Shown: piece by piece, positions 26,031 to 35,337 of the stretch
How positions within the stretch are numbered: position 1 is the first letter of the stretch
Layout: every line of letters begins with the position of its first letter
NCBI GenBank assembly: GCA_965240365.1
Contig: OZ251218.1
Coordinates: forward strand, 806,001-870,000
Length of the DNA: 64,000 nucleotides
Reading direction: 5' to 3'
Source of the DNA: G965240365 sp965240365
GTDB taxonomy: Bacteria; Pseudomonadota; Gammaproteobacteria; Eutrophobiales; Eutrophobiaceae
Program-made: the position numbers and the translations under genes
Notes under the pieces: generated by a model
Database searches by the model: none
Seen by the model: the letters and a program-made list of their open reading frames with translations, nothing else
What the model was told of the DNA's origin: nothing

Positions 26031-27943
26031 GTTGTTATGCTTTGCATCGCATCTTGCAGGTCATCAATATCAAAGGGTTTGACGAGAACATCGCAAATCT
26101 GTTCAGCACGTTTTCTAAGCGGATTGGCTTGCGGAAGGCCGGTCACAATGAGTTTTGGAATATGCGCAGGCACCTGACCGATGACATCAAGCCCGGTTTT
26201 GCGCCCCCCTAAATCAAGGTCCGTCAACACGAATGCCAATTCTTCGAGCGCCAATAAATTGGCCGCTTCATCAGCTGAGCTTGCCTCTAACACAGTGTGC
26301 CCGGATTGCAATAAATAGCCGCGGATGGTGGCCCGTACGGTCTCGTCATCATCAACCAGCAGCACCATATGGCTTTCAAAAGATCGGGCCGGTCGATAGG
26401 GTATTTTGATCGTGACATTGGCACCTCCGCCTTCATTGTTTTTGATGCTCAAATCGCCGCCACAAGATTTTGCGAAATCAAAGGCCGATATCAGGCCCAA
26501 ACCCCGACCGGAATTGCTACCTTTAGTAGAATAAAACGGGTCAAGTGCGTTAGCAAGTGCATCATCGGTAAAACCCTCGCCATTGTCGCTGACGTTAAAT
26601 TCCAGGCGTCCGCCGAGCGTCTTGGTAATGCGCACATCTATATGACCCTTGCCGTTACATCCTTCACTTGCATTGATCACAAGATTCAAAAGCGCGTCCT
26701 TGGCAAAGCCTGCATCAATGATGATACGGTCATCAGGAATAATGGCGATAAGCTTAGTCGTGACACTTTTAGGAAGGGCGGCGCTATAAAACTGTTCCAA
26801 AGCCGTCACGAATTCCTGGGCATCGACGGCAACCGGTTTGATTTTGCGTTGGACATCGACTTGATTGAGATTTTCAATCAACTCGCGCCCACGCTTTGCA
26901 GCGGCTTTGATCGTATCGCCGACCTTATTGAGCTCGGGGTCGTTGCCCGCTAATTTTTGCAGCTTATTTTGCTGACCCATAATGATGGTCAATAAATTAG
27001 AAAAATCATGTGTAAGCGCGCTTGTTAATTGCGCCGCAAGCTCTTTACGGCGAGAATGCGCCAATGCACGCCGAGCGCTCACTTCTTTGGTGACATCGGT
27101 TGAAAGAATGAAAGCGCCTGATATATTTTCTGCATCTGATATGTCAGGGGTCATTGCGATGCGAATGATCTGACCGGAATCTTCATCGGTAACCTCTGAG
27201 ACAGACGGCTGCCCGGACAAAGTTGTTTCAAACTGCGACTCGACACTTTTCCAAAGCTTGCTGCCCAATACGTTTTCAAACGGCTTGCCGACAATCTCGC
27301 TGCCAACATGTGGAATAATGCTATCCAATTTACCATTTGTATGGGTGTAAATGCCTTCAGCATTCACATGGGCAATATGGGCCGGCATCATCTTATTGAT
27401 GAGTTCAAGGTTTTCGCGGCTTTCCGTTAATTCGCGTTTCGCAACCTCCAAAGCGCGCACCGTGGCGGTGAGTTCTCTATTGGAGCTTGCTAAATCTTCA
27501 GAGCGTTGAACCAGCTCTTTTGTCAGATCATCGGCATGAGAGCGAAACACGTCCTCCTGGCTTTTAATCTCTGTAATATCGGTAAAAACCGAAATCCACC
27601 CACCCCCGTCAATCGGGCTGCCTTCGACCGAGATTGACGTGCCATTGGACCGCGTGCGTTCAAAATAATGCGGCTCAAACATAGAGGCCAAAGCGATCTT
27701 TTCATCAACGAATTGTTCGATATCGCCGATATCCCCATATTCGCCGTTTTCACAGGCGTAAATCAGAATATCGCGAAAAGGGGTGCCCTTTTGCACGAAA
27801 CGGTCGGGCAGTTGAAACATGCTTTGATAGCGCTGATTGGCCAAGACCAGATTTAGGTCTTTATCATGGATGGAGATGGCCTGCGTAACTAAGTCAAGCC
27901 CCGCCTTCACCATATTCAAAAGCGTTTTATTTTGAAAATCCAT
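26027..27943 (-). CDS. Hybrid PAS sensor histidine kinase
   Basis: The 638-residue soluble-looking kinase has a PAS-7 type sensor (about 10-125), a coiled coil, a second PAS (about 175-290), a dimerisation H-box LTHDFSNLLT with His312, an ATPase domain (LNLVINASEG, DNGEGF, GRGLGLISAF) and a C-terminal receiver with Asp in VLTDLDLGG. No membrane segment is evident, so it probably senses an internal signal or small molecule. It is translated upstream of, and overlaps, the response regulator, so both are made from one transcript starting near 27.95 kb. Confidence 0.9.
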   Translation of the reverse strand: MDFQNKTLLNMVKAGLDLVTQAISIHDKDLNLVLANQRYQSMFQLPDRFVQKGTPFRDILIYACENGEYGDIGDIEQFVDEKIALASMFEPHYFERTRSNGTSISVEGSPIDGGGWISVFTDITEIKSQEDVFRSHADDLTKELVQRSEDLASSNRELTATVRALEVAKRELTESRENLELINKMMPAHIAHVNAEGIYTHTNGKLDSIIPHVGSEIVGKPFENVLGSKLWKSVESQFETTLSGQPSVSEVTDEDSGQIIRIAMTPDISDAENISGAFILSTDVTKEVSARRALAHSRRKELAAQLTSALTHDFSNLLTIIMGQQNKLQKLAGNDPELNKVGDTIKAAAKRGRELIENLNQVDVQRKIKPVAVDAQEFVTALEQFYSAALPKSVTTKLIAIIPDDRIIIDAGFAKDALLNLVINASEGCNGKGHIDVRITKTLGGRLEFNVSDNGEGFTDDALANALDPFYSTKGSNSGRGLGLISAFDFAKSCGGDLSIKNNEGGGANVTIKIPYRPARSFESHMVLLVDDDETVRATIRGYLLQSGHTVLEASSADEAANLLALEELAFVLTDLDLGGRKTGLDVIGQVPAHIPKLIVTGLPQANPLRKRAEQICDVLVKPFDIDDLQDAMQSITT

Positions 27944-27992
27944 CCAAGCGGATTAGAATCAAAAAATGCCGCTAAATCAAGAAAAAACGGCT

Positions 27993-28040
27993 TTGTTAGA
28001 ATTTGTAAGGATTGCGAAAAAATTGTGACGCATTTGTGAG
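27993..28040. promoter_or_regulatory. Four phased TTGTNAS repeats in the divergent promoter region
   Basis: TTGTTAG (27993), TTGTAAG (28003), TTGTGAC (28023) and TTGTGAG (28034) lie in the same orientation, 10, 20 and 11 bases apart, so on one face of the helix. OmpR-type regulators typically bind such direct repeats. The neighbouring two-component pair is the obvious candidate protein. Confidence 0.45.
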
Positions 28041-28112
28041 TTACAGTACAAAATTAAGTGGCAAAGACCATGTGGAGATCGGCTTTATATTTGGCCGATT
28101 AAGGAGGAAACA

Positions 28113-30092
28113 TTGACGTTAAATACGTCCGCAAATACGTCTGCATCGCTGACGTCCTTGCCAGGCTTATTGGATAGAAATGTTCAATTATATGGCGATA
28201 AGACGGCTTACCGGGAAAAAGAGTTTGGCATTTGGCAAACATGGAGTTGGGCGCAATGCGCCAGGGAAATTGACGATTTGGCGCTGGGCCTGATTGATCT
28301 TGGGGCACATCCGGGGGATCATATTGCAATCATCGGTCGAAACCGTCCGGCTTTATATTGGTCATTTATTGCGATCCAAAAAGCGGGCTGCATCCCGGTG
28401 CCGCTTTATCAAGATGCCGTCGCCGAAGAAGTCGCTTATTCATTGAATAACTGCTCGGCACGTTTTGTGATCGCGGGCGATCAAGAGCAAGTAGATAAGA
28501 TCGCCGATCTTCGCGATGAACTGCCTAATATTGCGCATATTATTTATTTTGATGGGCGTGGCCTGCGTAAATATGACCACTCGGCACTGAGTTCTTATGC
28601 GCAAATCCAGGAAAACGGGCGTAAAAGCGGCTTAGAAGCAGAGATGGCCAAACGCATTGCCACGCTTGATTACGATAGCGTTTGCGTGATGCTTTACACA
28701 TCCGGCACGACCAGTAAGCCAAAGGGTGTGGTGCTTTCAAACCGTAATGTGATCGAAACATCAAGAAACACATGCGGTTTTGATAATCTGAGTGCTGCGG
28801 AAGAAATTCTCGCTTATCTGCCCATGGCATGGGTAGGTGATTTCGTGTTCTCGATCGGTCAGGCGATATGGGCGGGATTTTGCGTCAACTGCCCGGAATC
28901 TGCCGAAACGATGCAGACCGATCTGCGTGAAATCGGCCCGACATATCTATTCGCGCCGCCAAAGATTTTTGAGCATCAGCTCACTTCGGTGATGATCAGA
29001 ATGGAAGATGCGAGCAAAATCAAACAATGGATGTTCCACCACTTTATGGCTGTTGCCAATAAAGTGGGATCGGATGTGTTGGATGGGAATCCGGTCGGGA
29101 TTTTGGACCGGCTACATTATTTTTTGGGCGATTTATGCGTCTATGCGCCGCTCAAAGATACGCTGGGTCTGCGCCGCATTCGGGTGGGCTACACTGCGGG
29201 TGAAGCCATCGGGCCGGAGCTTTTTAAATTTTATCGCTCAATCGGTGTTAATCTCAAACAGCTTTACGGTCAAACGGAAGCGACCGTTTTCATAACCCAG
29301 CAACCAGATGGCGAAGTTTATAACGATACCGTCGGGGTGCCTTCGCCGGGTATTGAATTGAAAATCGATGAAGATGGGCAAGTCTTATATCGCTCGCCGG
29401 GCGCTTTTGTCGAATATTACAATAATGCCGAAAACACGGCCTCTACCAAAGATATACAAGGCTGGGTGTCAACGGGTGATGCCGGTTTTATTGATAAAAA
29501 GACGGGGCATTTGCGCATTATTGATCGCGTGAAAGACGTTGATAAATTGTCTGACGGGGCGATGTTTGCGCCGAAATATGTTGAAAATAAGCTCAAATTT
29601 TACCCCGAGATTCTGGAGGCCGTGGTTTTCGGGGCGCGGCGTGACTATTGCTGCGCTTTCATCAATATTGATCTGACCGCGGTGGGCAATTGGGCGGAGC
29701 GCAAAAACATCGCCTATGCTTCCTATCAGGAGCTTTCGCAAAACCCGCTGGTGATTGACATGATTGATCGGCATGTGGCGGCGGTGAATGCGTCTATTGC
29801 ACAAGATGACATGCTGTCGGGATGCCAGATACATCGCTTTTTGATTTTGCATAAAGAAATCGATGCCGATGACGGCGAATTAACCCGCACCCGTAAAGTA
29901 CGCCGCGGCGTGATTGCGGAGAAATTCGCCGATCTGGTGAGCGCATTATATGATGGTGCCAAACAGATTTATACCGAAACCGACGTTACTTATGAGGATG
30001 GCCGCGCGGGTAAAATCGCTGCCAATTTGACCATTCGCGACGCGAAACTTGCCTCTATTTCAACGGGTGAAGCAAGGGCGGCGGCACAATGA
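28113..30092 (+). CDS. AMP-forming long-chain-type acyl-CoA synthetase
   Basis: The 659-residue protein contains the P-loop YTSGTTSKPKGVVLSNR, GQTEAT, a TGD motif (STGDAGFIDKKTGHLRIIDR) and the hinge lysine region. It would activate a fatty, branched or aromatic acid to its CoA ester at the cytosolic face of the membrane. The start is TTG 28113, eight bases after AAGGAGG; no better ATG exists. Its last bases overlap the start of livG (ATGA), so it is translationally coupled to the transporter. This arrangement of ligase and Liv genes is common in alphaproteobacteria. Confidence 0.9.
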   Translation: MTLNTSANTSASLTSLPGLLDRNVQLYGDKTAYREKEFGIWQTWSWAQCAREIDDLALGLIDLGAHPGDHIAIIGRNRPALYWSFIAIQKAGCIPVPLYQDAVAEEVAYSLNNCSARFVIAGDQEQVDKIADLRDELPNIAHIIYFDGRGLRKYDHSALSSYAQIQENGRKSGLEAEMAKRIATLDYDSVCVMLYTSGTTSKPKGVVLSNRNVIETSRNTCGFDNLSAAEEILAYLPMAWVGDFVFSIGQAIWAGFCVNCPESAETMQTDLREIGPTYLFAPPKIFEHQLTSVMIRMEDASKIKQWMFHHFMAVANKVGSDVLDGNPVGILDRLHYFLGDLCVYAPLKDTLGLRRIRVGYTAGEAIGPELFKFYRSIGVNLKQLYGQTEATVFITQQPDGEVYNDTVGVPSPGIELKIDEDGQVLYRSPGAFVEYYNNAENTASTKDIQGWVSTGDAGFIDKKTGHLRIIDRVKDVDKLSDGAMFAPKYVENKLKFYPEILEAVVFGARRDYCCAFINIDLTAVGNWAERKNIAYASYQELSQNPLVIDMIDRHVAAVNASIAQDDMLSGCQIHRFLILHKEIDADDGELTRTRKVRRGVIAEKFADLVSALYDGAKQIYTETDVTYEDGRAGKIAANLTIRDAKLASISTGEARAAAQ

Positions 30093-30907
30093 GCGATCAA
30101 GCACAATCATATGTCACCGAAGATGCCCGTAAGATCGGCGGCACGGTTCTTGATCTTAAAAATATTACGCTGCGCTTTGGCGGTCTGGTTGCGATCAACG
30201 ATATCAGCTTTAATATTCACCAAGGCGAGATTAGAGCAATTATCGGCCCTAATGGCGCGGGTAAATCTTCTATGCTGAACGTCATTAGCGGATTTTACGC
30301 CCCGCAGAACGGCGAGGTCTGGTTTAATGGCACGTTGCGCCCGCAAATGCGACCTTACGAAATTGCCCGCCAAGGCATTGCGCGCACCTTCCAAAATATC
30401 GCTCTTTTTGAAGGCATGACGGCCCTTGATAATATCATGACCGGCCGTATCAATTTGATGAAAACAGGTATATTGGCGCAAGCCCTTTGGTATGGCCGCG
30501 CGGGAAAAGAAGAGATAGAGCATCGCGAAAAAGTTGAACACATTATCGATTTTTTAGAAATCCAGGCCATTCGCAAAACGCCGGTTGGCCGCTTGCCTTA
30601 CGGTCTTAAAAAACGTGTCGAATTGGCCCGCGCCTTGGCCGCCGAGCCCGATCTTTTGCTATTGGACGAGCCGATGGCGGGCATGAATGTCGAAGAAAAA
30701 GAGGATATGAGTCGCTTCATTCTTGATGTGAATGATGAATTTGGCATGACCATCGTGCTGATTGAGCATGATATGGGTGTGGTGATGGATTTGTCGGACC
30801 GCGTGGTGGTGATGGATTATGGCCGTAAAATCGGCGACGGATCACCCGATGAAGTGCGCAATAATCAAGAGGTTATCGACGCCTATTTGGGGGTTCAGCA
30901 TGACTAA
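30089..30907 (+). CDS. livG: Branched-chain amino acid-type ABC transporter ATPase
   Basis: Walker A is GPNGAGKSS, the signature is LPYGLKKRVELARALA (a variant of LSGGQ) and Walker B LLLLDEPMAGMN, with the His switch in IEHDMGVVMDL. The 272-residue length and the C-terminal PDEVRNNQEVIDAYLG fit LivG. It pairs with LivF and the permeases LivH and LivM. In this context, between two CoA ligases, the cargo may be a carboxylic acid rather than an amino acid. Confidence 0.92.
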   Translation: MSDQAQSYVTEDARKIGGTVLDLKNITLRFGGLVAINDISFNIHQGEIRAIIGPNGAGKSSMLNVISGFYAPQNGEVWFNGTLRPQMRPYEIARQGIARTFQNIALFEGMTALDNIMTGRINLMKTGILAQALWYGRAGKEEIEHREKVEHIIDFLEIQAIRKTPVGRLPYGLKKRVELARALAAEPDLLLLDEPMAGMNVEEKEDMSRFILDVNDEFGMTIVLIEHDMGVVMDLSDRVVVMDYGRKIGDGSPDEVRNNQEVIDAYLGVQHD

Positions 30908-30942
30908 TCTTTCTAACCGGACAGATAGGGTCGGGGGCAAAT

Positions 30943-31938
30943 ATGTCGGCTGATTTTCTATATGGTATCGAGGTTATCATTAACGGCTTAATGGCAGGCG
31001 TTTTATACGCTTTGGTAGCGCTTGGCTTCGTGCTTATTTTCAAAGCCTCCGGTATTTTTAATTTCTCCCAAGGGGTGATGGCGCTTTTCTCGGCACTCAC
31101 TTTGGTGGGCATTATGGAAGGCCAAATCCCGTTTGCGCATCTCATTAATGCGATTTTCGGCACCAAGCTTCATCATTTCGGATGGGAAGTCCCTGCCATT
31201 ATCGCTATTATTCTAACGGTTATGGTTATGATCGTGCTCGCCTGGGCGGTGCAGGTGTTTTTATTCCGCCATTTGGTCGGCCAAGAGCTTATCATTCTTT
31301 TTATGGCGACCATCGGCTTGGCCTATTTCCTAGAAGGCTTTGGCGATTTGATGTGGGGCACGGATGTTAAAAAGCTCGATTTGGGTCTTCCGCAAGGCGG
31401 CTCGGTGTTCATTGAAGAGCTAACGGCCGGTTTGGGAGGCGATGATTTCTACGGCTTCTTTATCAATAAGCTTGATATGGTGGCCACATTGGTTGCGATC
31501 GTTTTGGTGATCGCCCTCATTGCCTTTAGCCAATACACCAAATATGGCCGCGCCATGCGCGCTGTGGCAGATGATCACCAAGCGGCAATGAGCGTGGGGA
31601 TTTCGCTTAATTTTGTTTGGGCCATGGTATGGTCGCTGGCCGGTTTTGTCGCCCTGGTCGCAGGGGTGATGTGGGGCGCAAAATCGGGTGTTCAATTCTC
31701 TCTTTCTTTGATCGTTTTGAAGGCCTTGCCGGTTTTGATGCTGGGCGGGTTTACCTCGATTCCAGGGGCTATTTTGGGCGGTTTGATCATCGGTGTCGGC
31801 GAAAAGCTTTTTGAATATCTGATCGGCCCCATGGTTGGCGGCGCGACAGAAAACTGGTTCGCCTATGTATTGGCACTTCTGGTTCTGATTTTCAGACCTC
31901 AGGGGCTACTTGGGGAGAAGATCATTGAACGGGTTTAG
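30943..31938 (+). CDS. livH: Liv-type ABC permease 1
   Basis: The 331-residue inner-membrane protein has about eight or nine helices. GVLYALVALGFVLIFKASGI is the LivH start, and AMRAVADDHQAAMSVGISLN is the coupling-loop motif that touches the ATPase. A start at 30943 (ATG) lies 35 bases after livG. Together with livM it forms the channel of the Liv uptake system. Confidence 0.91.
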   Translation: MSADFLYGIEVIINGLMAGVLYALVALGFVLIFKASGIFNFSQGVMALFSALTLVGIMEGQIPFAHLINAIFGTKLHHFGWEVPAIIAIILTVMVMIVLAWAVQVFLFRHLVGQELIILFMATIGLAYFLEGFGDLMWGTDVKKLDLGLPQGGSVFIEELTAGLGGDDFYGFFINKLDMVATLVAIVLVIALIAFSQYTKYGRAMRAVADDHQAAMSVGISLNFVWAMVWSLAGFVALVAGVMWGAKSGVQFSLSLIVLKALPVLMLGGFTSIPGAILGGLIIGVGEKLFEYLIGPMVGGATENWFAYVLALLVLIFRPQGLLGEKIIERV

Positions 31939-31968
31939 CACCGATAAAAAGCGTGAAGGGGCGAGCTG

Positions 31969-33045
31969 ATGCTTTACCGCGAATCAGGCGATTTTAAAAC
32001 AACCTATCGTTCCGATAGCCAAACCTTTCCGATTGCCTTTGACCGCTATCGGTATTGGGTGGTGCTCGCCATCGCTTATCTCGTCATCCCATTTGTCATT
32101 AACGATTATTGGGCCAATGCGATTTTAGTGCCGTTTTTGATCTACTCAATCGCGGCGATCGGGCTCAATATTCTAACCGGTTATTGCGGTCAGGTCAGCC
32201 TTGGAACCGGGGGTTTTATGGCGGTGGGGGCCTATGCCTGCTATAAGCTGATGACCGGTTTCCCGGATGTCAGTATTGTGATCCATGTTTTATTAGCCGG
32301 CGGGATCACCGCCATTGTCGGCGCTGCCTTCGGCCTGCCGTCATTGCGCATTAAGGGGTTTTACTTAGCCGTCGCAACCCTGGCCGCCCAATTCTTCTTA
32401 GTATGGCTGTTTAATAAGGTTGCCTGGTTCTATAATTACTCGGCTTCAGGTCAAATCAACGCGCCGGAGCGCCTCGTCTTTGATGTGCCTGTTACCGGCC
32501 CTAATACGCAAGCCTGGGCCGCTTATCTGTTTTGCCTTGTCTTTCTAACTATTTGCGCGATTTTAGCACGCAATATGACGCGCGGAGCGCTGGGTCGTAA
32601 GTGGATGAGCATTCGCGATATGGATATCGCGGCCGAGATTATCGGCGTGAACCCGCTTAGCGCTAAACTCAGCGCATTTGCCGTGTCTTCTTTTTTCATT
32701 GGAATTTCAGGGGCTTTGTTCTTCGCCGTCTATTTAGGGGCCGTCGAAGTCGGTGAAGCCTTTGGGATTTCAAAATCACTCCTGGTGCTCTTCATGATCA
32801 TTATCGGCGGGCTGGGATCGATTTTCGGCTCATTTGCAGGGGCGGCATTTTTGGTCTGCCTGCCGGTTGTTTTGAAGCTTATCGGGGTTGACCTTTTGGG
32901 GTGGCCGACTGATTTGGTCGCTCATTTTCAATTGGTCTTTATCGGCTTTTTGATCATGTTCTTTTTGATCAAAGAGCCGCACGGGCTCTCACAATATTGG
33001 AATGTGGCTAAGGAAAAACTGCGCCTATGGCCGTTTCCACATTAA
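31969..33045 (+). CDS. livM: Liv-type ABC permease 2
   Basis: The 358-residue permease with an N-terminal cytosolic extension has LNILTGYCGQVSLGTGGFMA, the LivM family signature, and the coupling loop SIRDMDIAAEIIGVNPLSAK. It starts 30 bases after livH and ends shortly before the livK leader. No lesion is visible. Confidence 0.91.
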   Translation: MLYRESGDFKTTYRSDSQTFPIAFDRYRYWVVLAIAYLVIPFVINDYWANAILVPFLIYSIAAIGLNILTGYCGQVSLGTGGFMAVGAYACYKLMTGFPDVSIVIHVLLAGGITAIVGAAFGLPSLRIKGFYLAVATLAAQFFLVWLFNKVAWFYNYSASGQINAPERLVFDVPVTGPNTQAWAAYLFCLVFLTICAILARNMTRGALGRKWMSIRDMDIAAEIIGVNPLSAKLSAFAVSSFFIGISGALFFAVYLGAVEVGEAFGISKSLLVLFMIIIGGLGSIFGSFAGAAFLVCLPVVLKLIGVDLLGWPTDLVAHFQLVFIGFLIMFFLIKEPHGLSQYWNVAKEKLRLWPFPH

Positions 33046-33162
33046 GGCCTGGTCGATGATTCAGGCATACACAGCCATAAGCATCCAAAAAAATTTCACT
33101 AAGCGCAAAAAAATCCGCTAAAATCCAGTTTTTTAACAACATAGGATAAGGAGGAAAAACCG

Positions 33163-34434
33163 ATGAAGATTAAACATATTATGACACTTGCACTCACCGG
33201 TGCTTTGATGGCGGGGGGCGCGCATGCCGATCTCGTAATCCCGGATTTGAGCTATCGAACCGGCCCCTATGCGCCCGGCGGCATTCCGTTCTCGGACGGG
33301 TATCAGGATTATTTTAAATTGCTCAATGCGCGCGATGGCGGTGTTGGTGGTGAAAAGTTCCGCATTGTTGAATGCGAAACGGCCTATAACACTGAAAAAG
33401 GCGTTGAGTGCTATGAATCGACCAAAGGCGAAGGCTCGCTTGTGTATCAGCCGATGTCAACCGGCATCACATATCAGCTCATCCCTAAAATGATGGTCGA
33501 TAAAATACCGCTTCACACCCTAGGCTATGGCCGCACATCGGCTAAGAATGGTGAAGTTTTTAATTGGGTGTTTAACTACCCGGTGAATTACTGGGATGGT
33601 GCGAGCATCGCGATTAAATACCTTATGGACCAAAATGCCGGGTCTCTTAAAGGCAAGAAAATTGCCCTTGTGTATCACAACTCAGGTTACGGCAAAGAAC
33701 CCATTACCACATTGGAAAAACTATCTGAAGCAAATGGGTTTGAGCTTAAAACCCTTGCGGTTGACCATCCCGGTCAAGAGCAAAAATCCCAATGGCTGCG
33801 AATCCGTCGCGAAAGGCCGGATTACGTTTTGATGTGGGGGTGGGGCGTGATGAACCAGGTTGCGATCCAGGAAGCCGCCAATATCAACTTTCCGATGGAG
33901 AATTTCATCGGTATTTGGTGGGCGGGCGCTGAGACTGACGTGATCCCGGCGGGCGAAGGTGCTCATGGCTATAAAGCTATGAACTTCAGCCCGATTAAAG
34001 ACTATCCGTTTCTTGGTGACATCAGGGAGTTGGTGGATTTGACAGGTGACGGTTCGAATGTCGGCTCGGTTAATTATAATCGCGGTGTTTTGGCTGCCAT
34101 GTTTGCGGCGGAGGCGATTGCGAAAGCGCAGGAAATCCATGGCGTTTCAGACATCACGCCCGCGCAAATGCGCGATGGCATGGAAGCACTTTCAATCACC
34201 AATGCGCGTTTGAAAGAGCTCGGCATGGAAGGTATTGCTCCTGAATTTAGCGTTTCATGCCAGAACCACGGGGGTGCGGGCATGGCCATCATTCAGCAAT
34301 GGGATGCAAGCGCTAAGAAATGGAATGCTCTGACAGATTTTATCAGTTCCGATCAAGATGTGATCGGGCCGCTGGTAAAAGCGGATTCCGAGGCATTCGC
34401 TGCCGAAAACAACATTAAACCAGGCTGTTTGTAA
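33163..34434 (+). CDS. livK: Periplasmic substrate-binding protein of the Liv system
   Basis: A signal peptide (MKIKHIMTLALTGALMAGGA, then HA) is followed by a type I periplasmic binding fold (LSYRTGPYAPGGIPFSDGYQ onwards). The 423 residues and paired Cys (VECETAYNTEKGVECYES) match the urea/amide/aromatic acid-binding subgroup. It captures the substrate for LivHM. A strong AAGGAGG ribosome-binding site, unlike that of its neighbours, would allow the excess of binding protein usual in such operons. Confidence 0.9.
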   Translation: MKIKHIMTLALTGALMAGGAHADLVIPDLSYRTGPYAPGGIPFSDGYQDYFKLLNARDGGVGGEKFRIVECETAYNTEKGVECYESTKGEGSLVYQPMSTGITYQLIPKMMVDKIPLHTLGYGRTSAKNGEVFNWVFNYPVNYWDGASIAIKYLMDQNAGSLKGKKIALVYHNSGYGKEPITTLEKLSEANGFELKTLAVDHPGQEQKSQWLRIRRERPDYVLMWGWGVMNQVAIQEAANINFPMENFIGIWWAGAETDVIPAGEGAHGYKAMNFSPIKDYPFLGDIRELVDLTGDGSNVGSVNYNRGVLAAMFAAEAIAKAQEIHGVSDITPAQMRDGMEALSITNARLKELGMEGIAPEFSVSCQNHGGAGMAIIQQWDASAKKWNALTDFISSDQDVIGPLVKADSEAFAAENNIKPGCL

Positions 34435-34442
34435 GCACGTTT

Positions 34443-34472
34443 TTGGGGCGGCGGCCCCTTTCGCCGCCCCAA
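34443..34472 (+). terminator. GC-rich hairpin after livK
   Basis: An 11-bp perfect stem TTGGGGCGGCG/CGCCGCCCCAA with an 8-base loop follows the livK stop. There is no T-run, so it more likely protects the livK message or reduces readthrough into livF than fully terminates. Confidence 0.6.
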
Positions 34473-34509
34473 TGACTTTACCCACAGTGTCATTTGGTTG
34501 GAAAAGCTT

Positions 34510-35337
34510 ATGTCAGACGCCGTACAAACAGAAAATGAGATCATGTTGGAGGTCAATAATATTGAAGTGATCTACAATCATGTGATCCTTGTTCTCAAAG
34601 GTGTGTCGCTTTCGGTGCCCAAAGGGGGTGTCATCGCTTTATTGGGCGGCAATGGCGCCGGTAAAACGACGACGTTAAAAGCGATTTCCAATTTGCTGCA
34701 TTCGGAGCGCGGCGAGGTTACCAAAGGGGCGATCAATTATCGCGGGGAAGCCGTGCAGGATATGGACCCTGAAACCCTGGTGAAAAAGGGCGTGATCCAG
34801 GTGATGGAAGGGCGCCATTGTTTTGAGCATCTAACCGTTGAAGAGAATTTGATGACCGGCGCTTATACGCGCACCGGCGGAGCGGGAGAAATCGCGCAAG
34901 ACCTCGACATGGTCTATTCCTATTTTCCGCGTCTTAAAGAAAGGCACAAAAGCCAGGCGGGCTACACATCGGGCGGTGAACAGCAAATGTGCGCCATGGG
35001 CCGCGCCTTGATGGCCCGCCCGGAAACGGTACTTTTGGACGAACCTTCTATGGGTCTTGCGCCACAATTGGTGGAAGAGATTTTCCAAATCGTTAAAAGC
35101 CTAAACGAAAAGGAAGGCGTGTCATTCCTGCTTGCCGAACAAAATACCAATGTTGCGCTTCGCTATGCGCATCATGGCTATATTTTAGAATCCGGCCGCG
35201 TCGTTATGGACGGCCCCGCAGATGAATTGCGCGAAAATCCCGATGTAAAAGAATTTTATCTGGGCATGTCAGAGGAAGGTCGAAAATCCTACCGCGATGT
35301 GCGCAGTTACAGACGTCGCAAGAGGTGGTTAGCATGA
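34510..35337 (+). CDS. livF: Liv-type ABC transporter ATPase 2
   Basis: Walker A GGNGAGKTT, signature YTSGGEQQMCAMGRALMARP and Walker B VLLDEPSMGLAPQL identify LivF. An in-frame TTG at 34498 exists, but ATG 34510 is closer to the family start. The C-terminus has an extra basic tail (RSYRRRKRWLA). The stop overlaps the start of the PaaK-like ligase gene (ATGA), linking transport with activation. Confidence 0.9.
   Translation: MSDAVQTENEIMLEVNNIEVIYNHVILVLKGVSLSVPKGGVIALLGGNGAGKTTTLKAISNLLHSERGEVTKGAINYRGEAVQDMDPETLVKKGVIQVMEGRHCFEHLTVEENLMTGAYTRTGGAGEIAQDLDMVYSYFPRLKERHKSQAGYTSGGEQQMCAMGRALMARPETVLLDEPSMGLAPQLVEEIFQIVKSLNEKEGVSFLLAEQNTNVALRYAHHGYILESGRVVMDGPADELRENPDVKEFYLGMSEEGRKSYRDVRSYRRRKRWLA

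Noticed and set aside
34443..34472. A strong rho-independent terminator dividing the Liv operon
   Set aside because: The stem is excellent but no U-tract follows, and livF must be expressed with the rest of the transporter.
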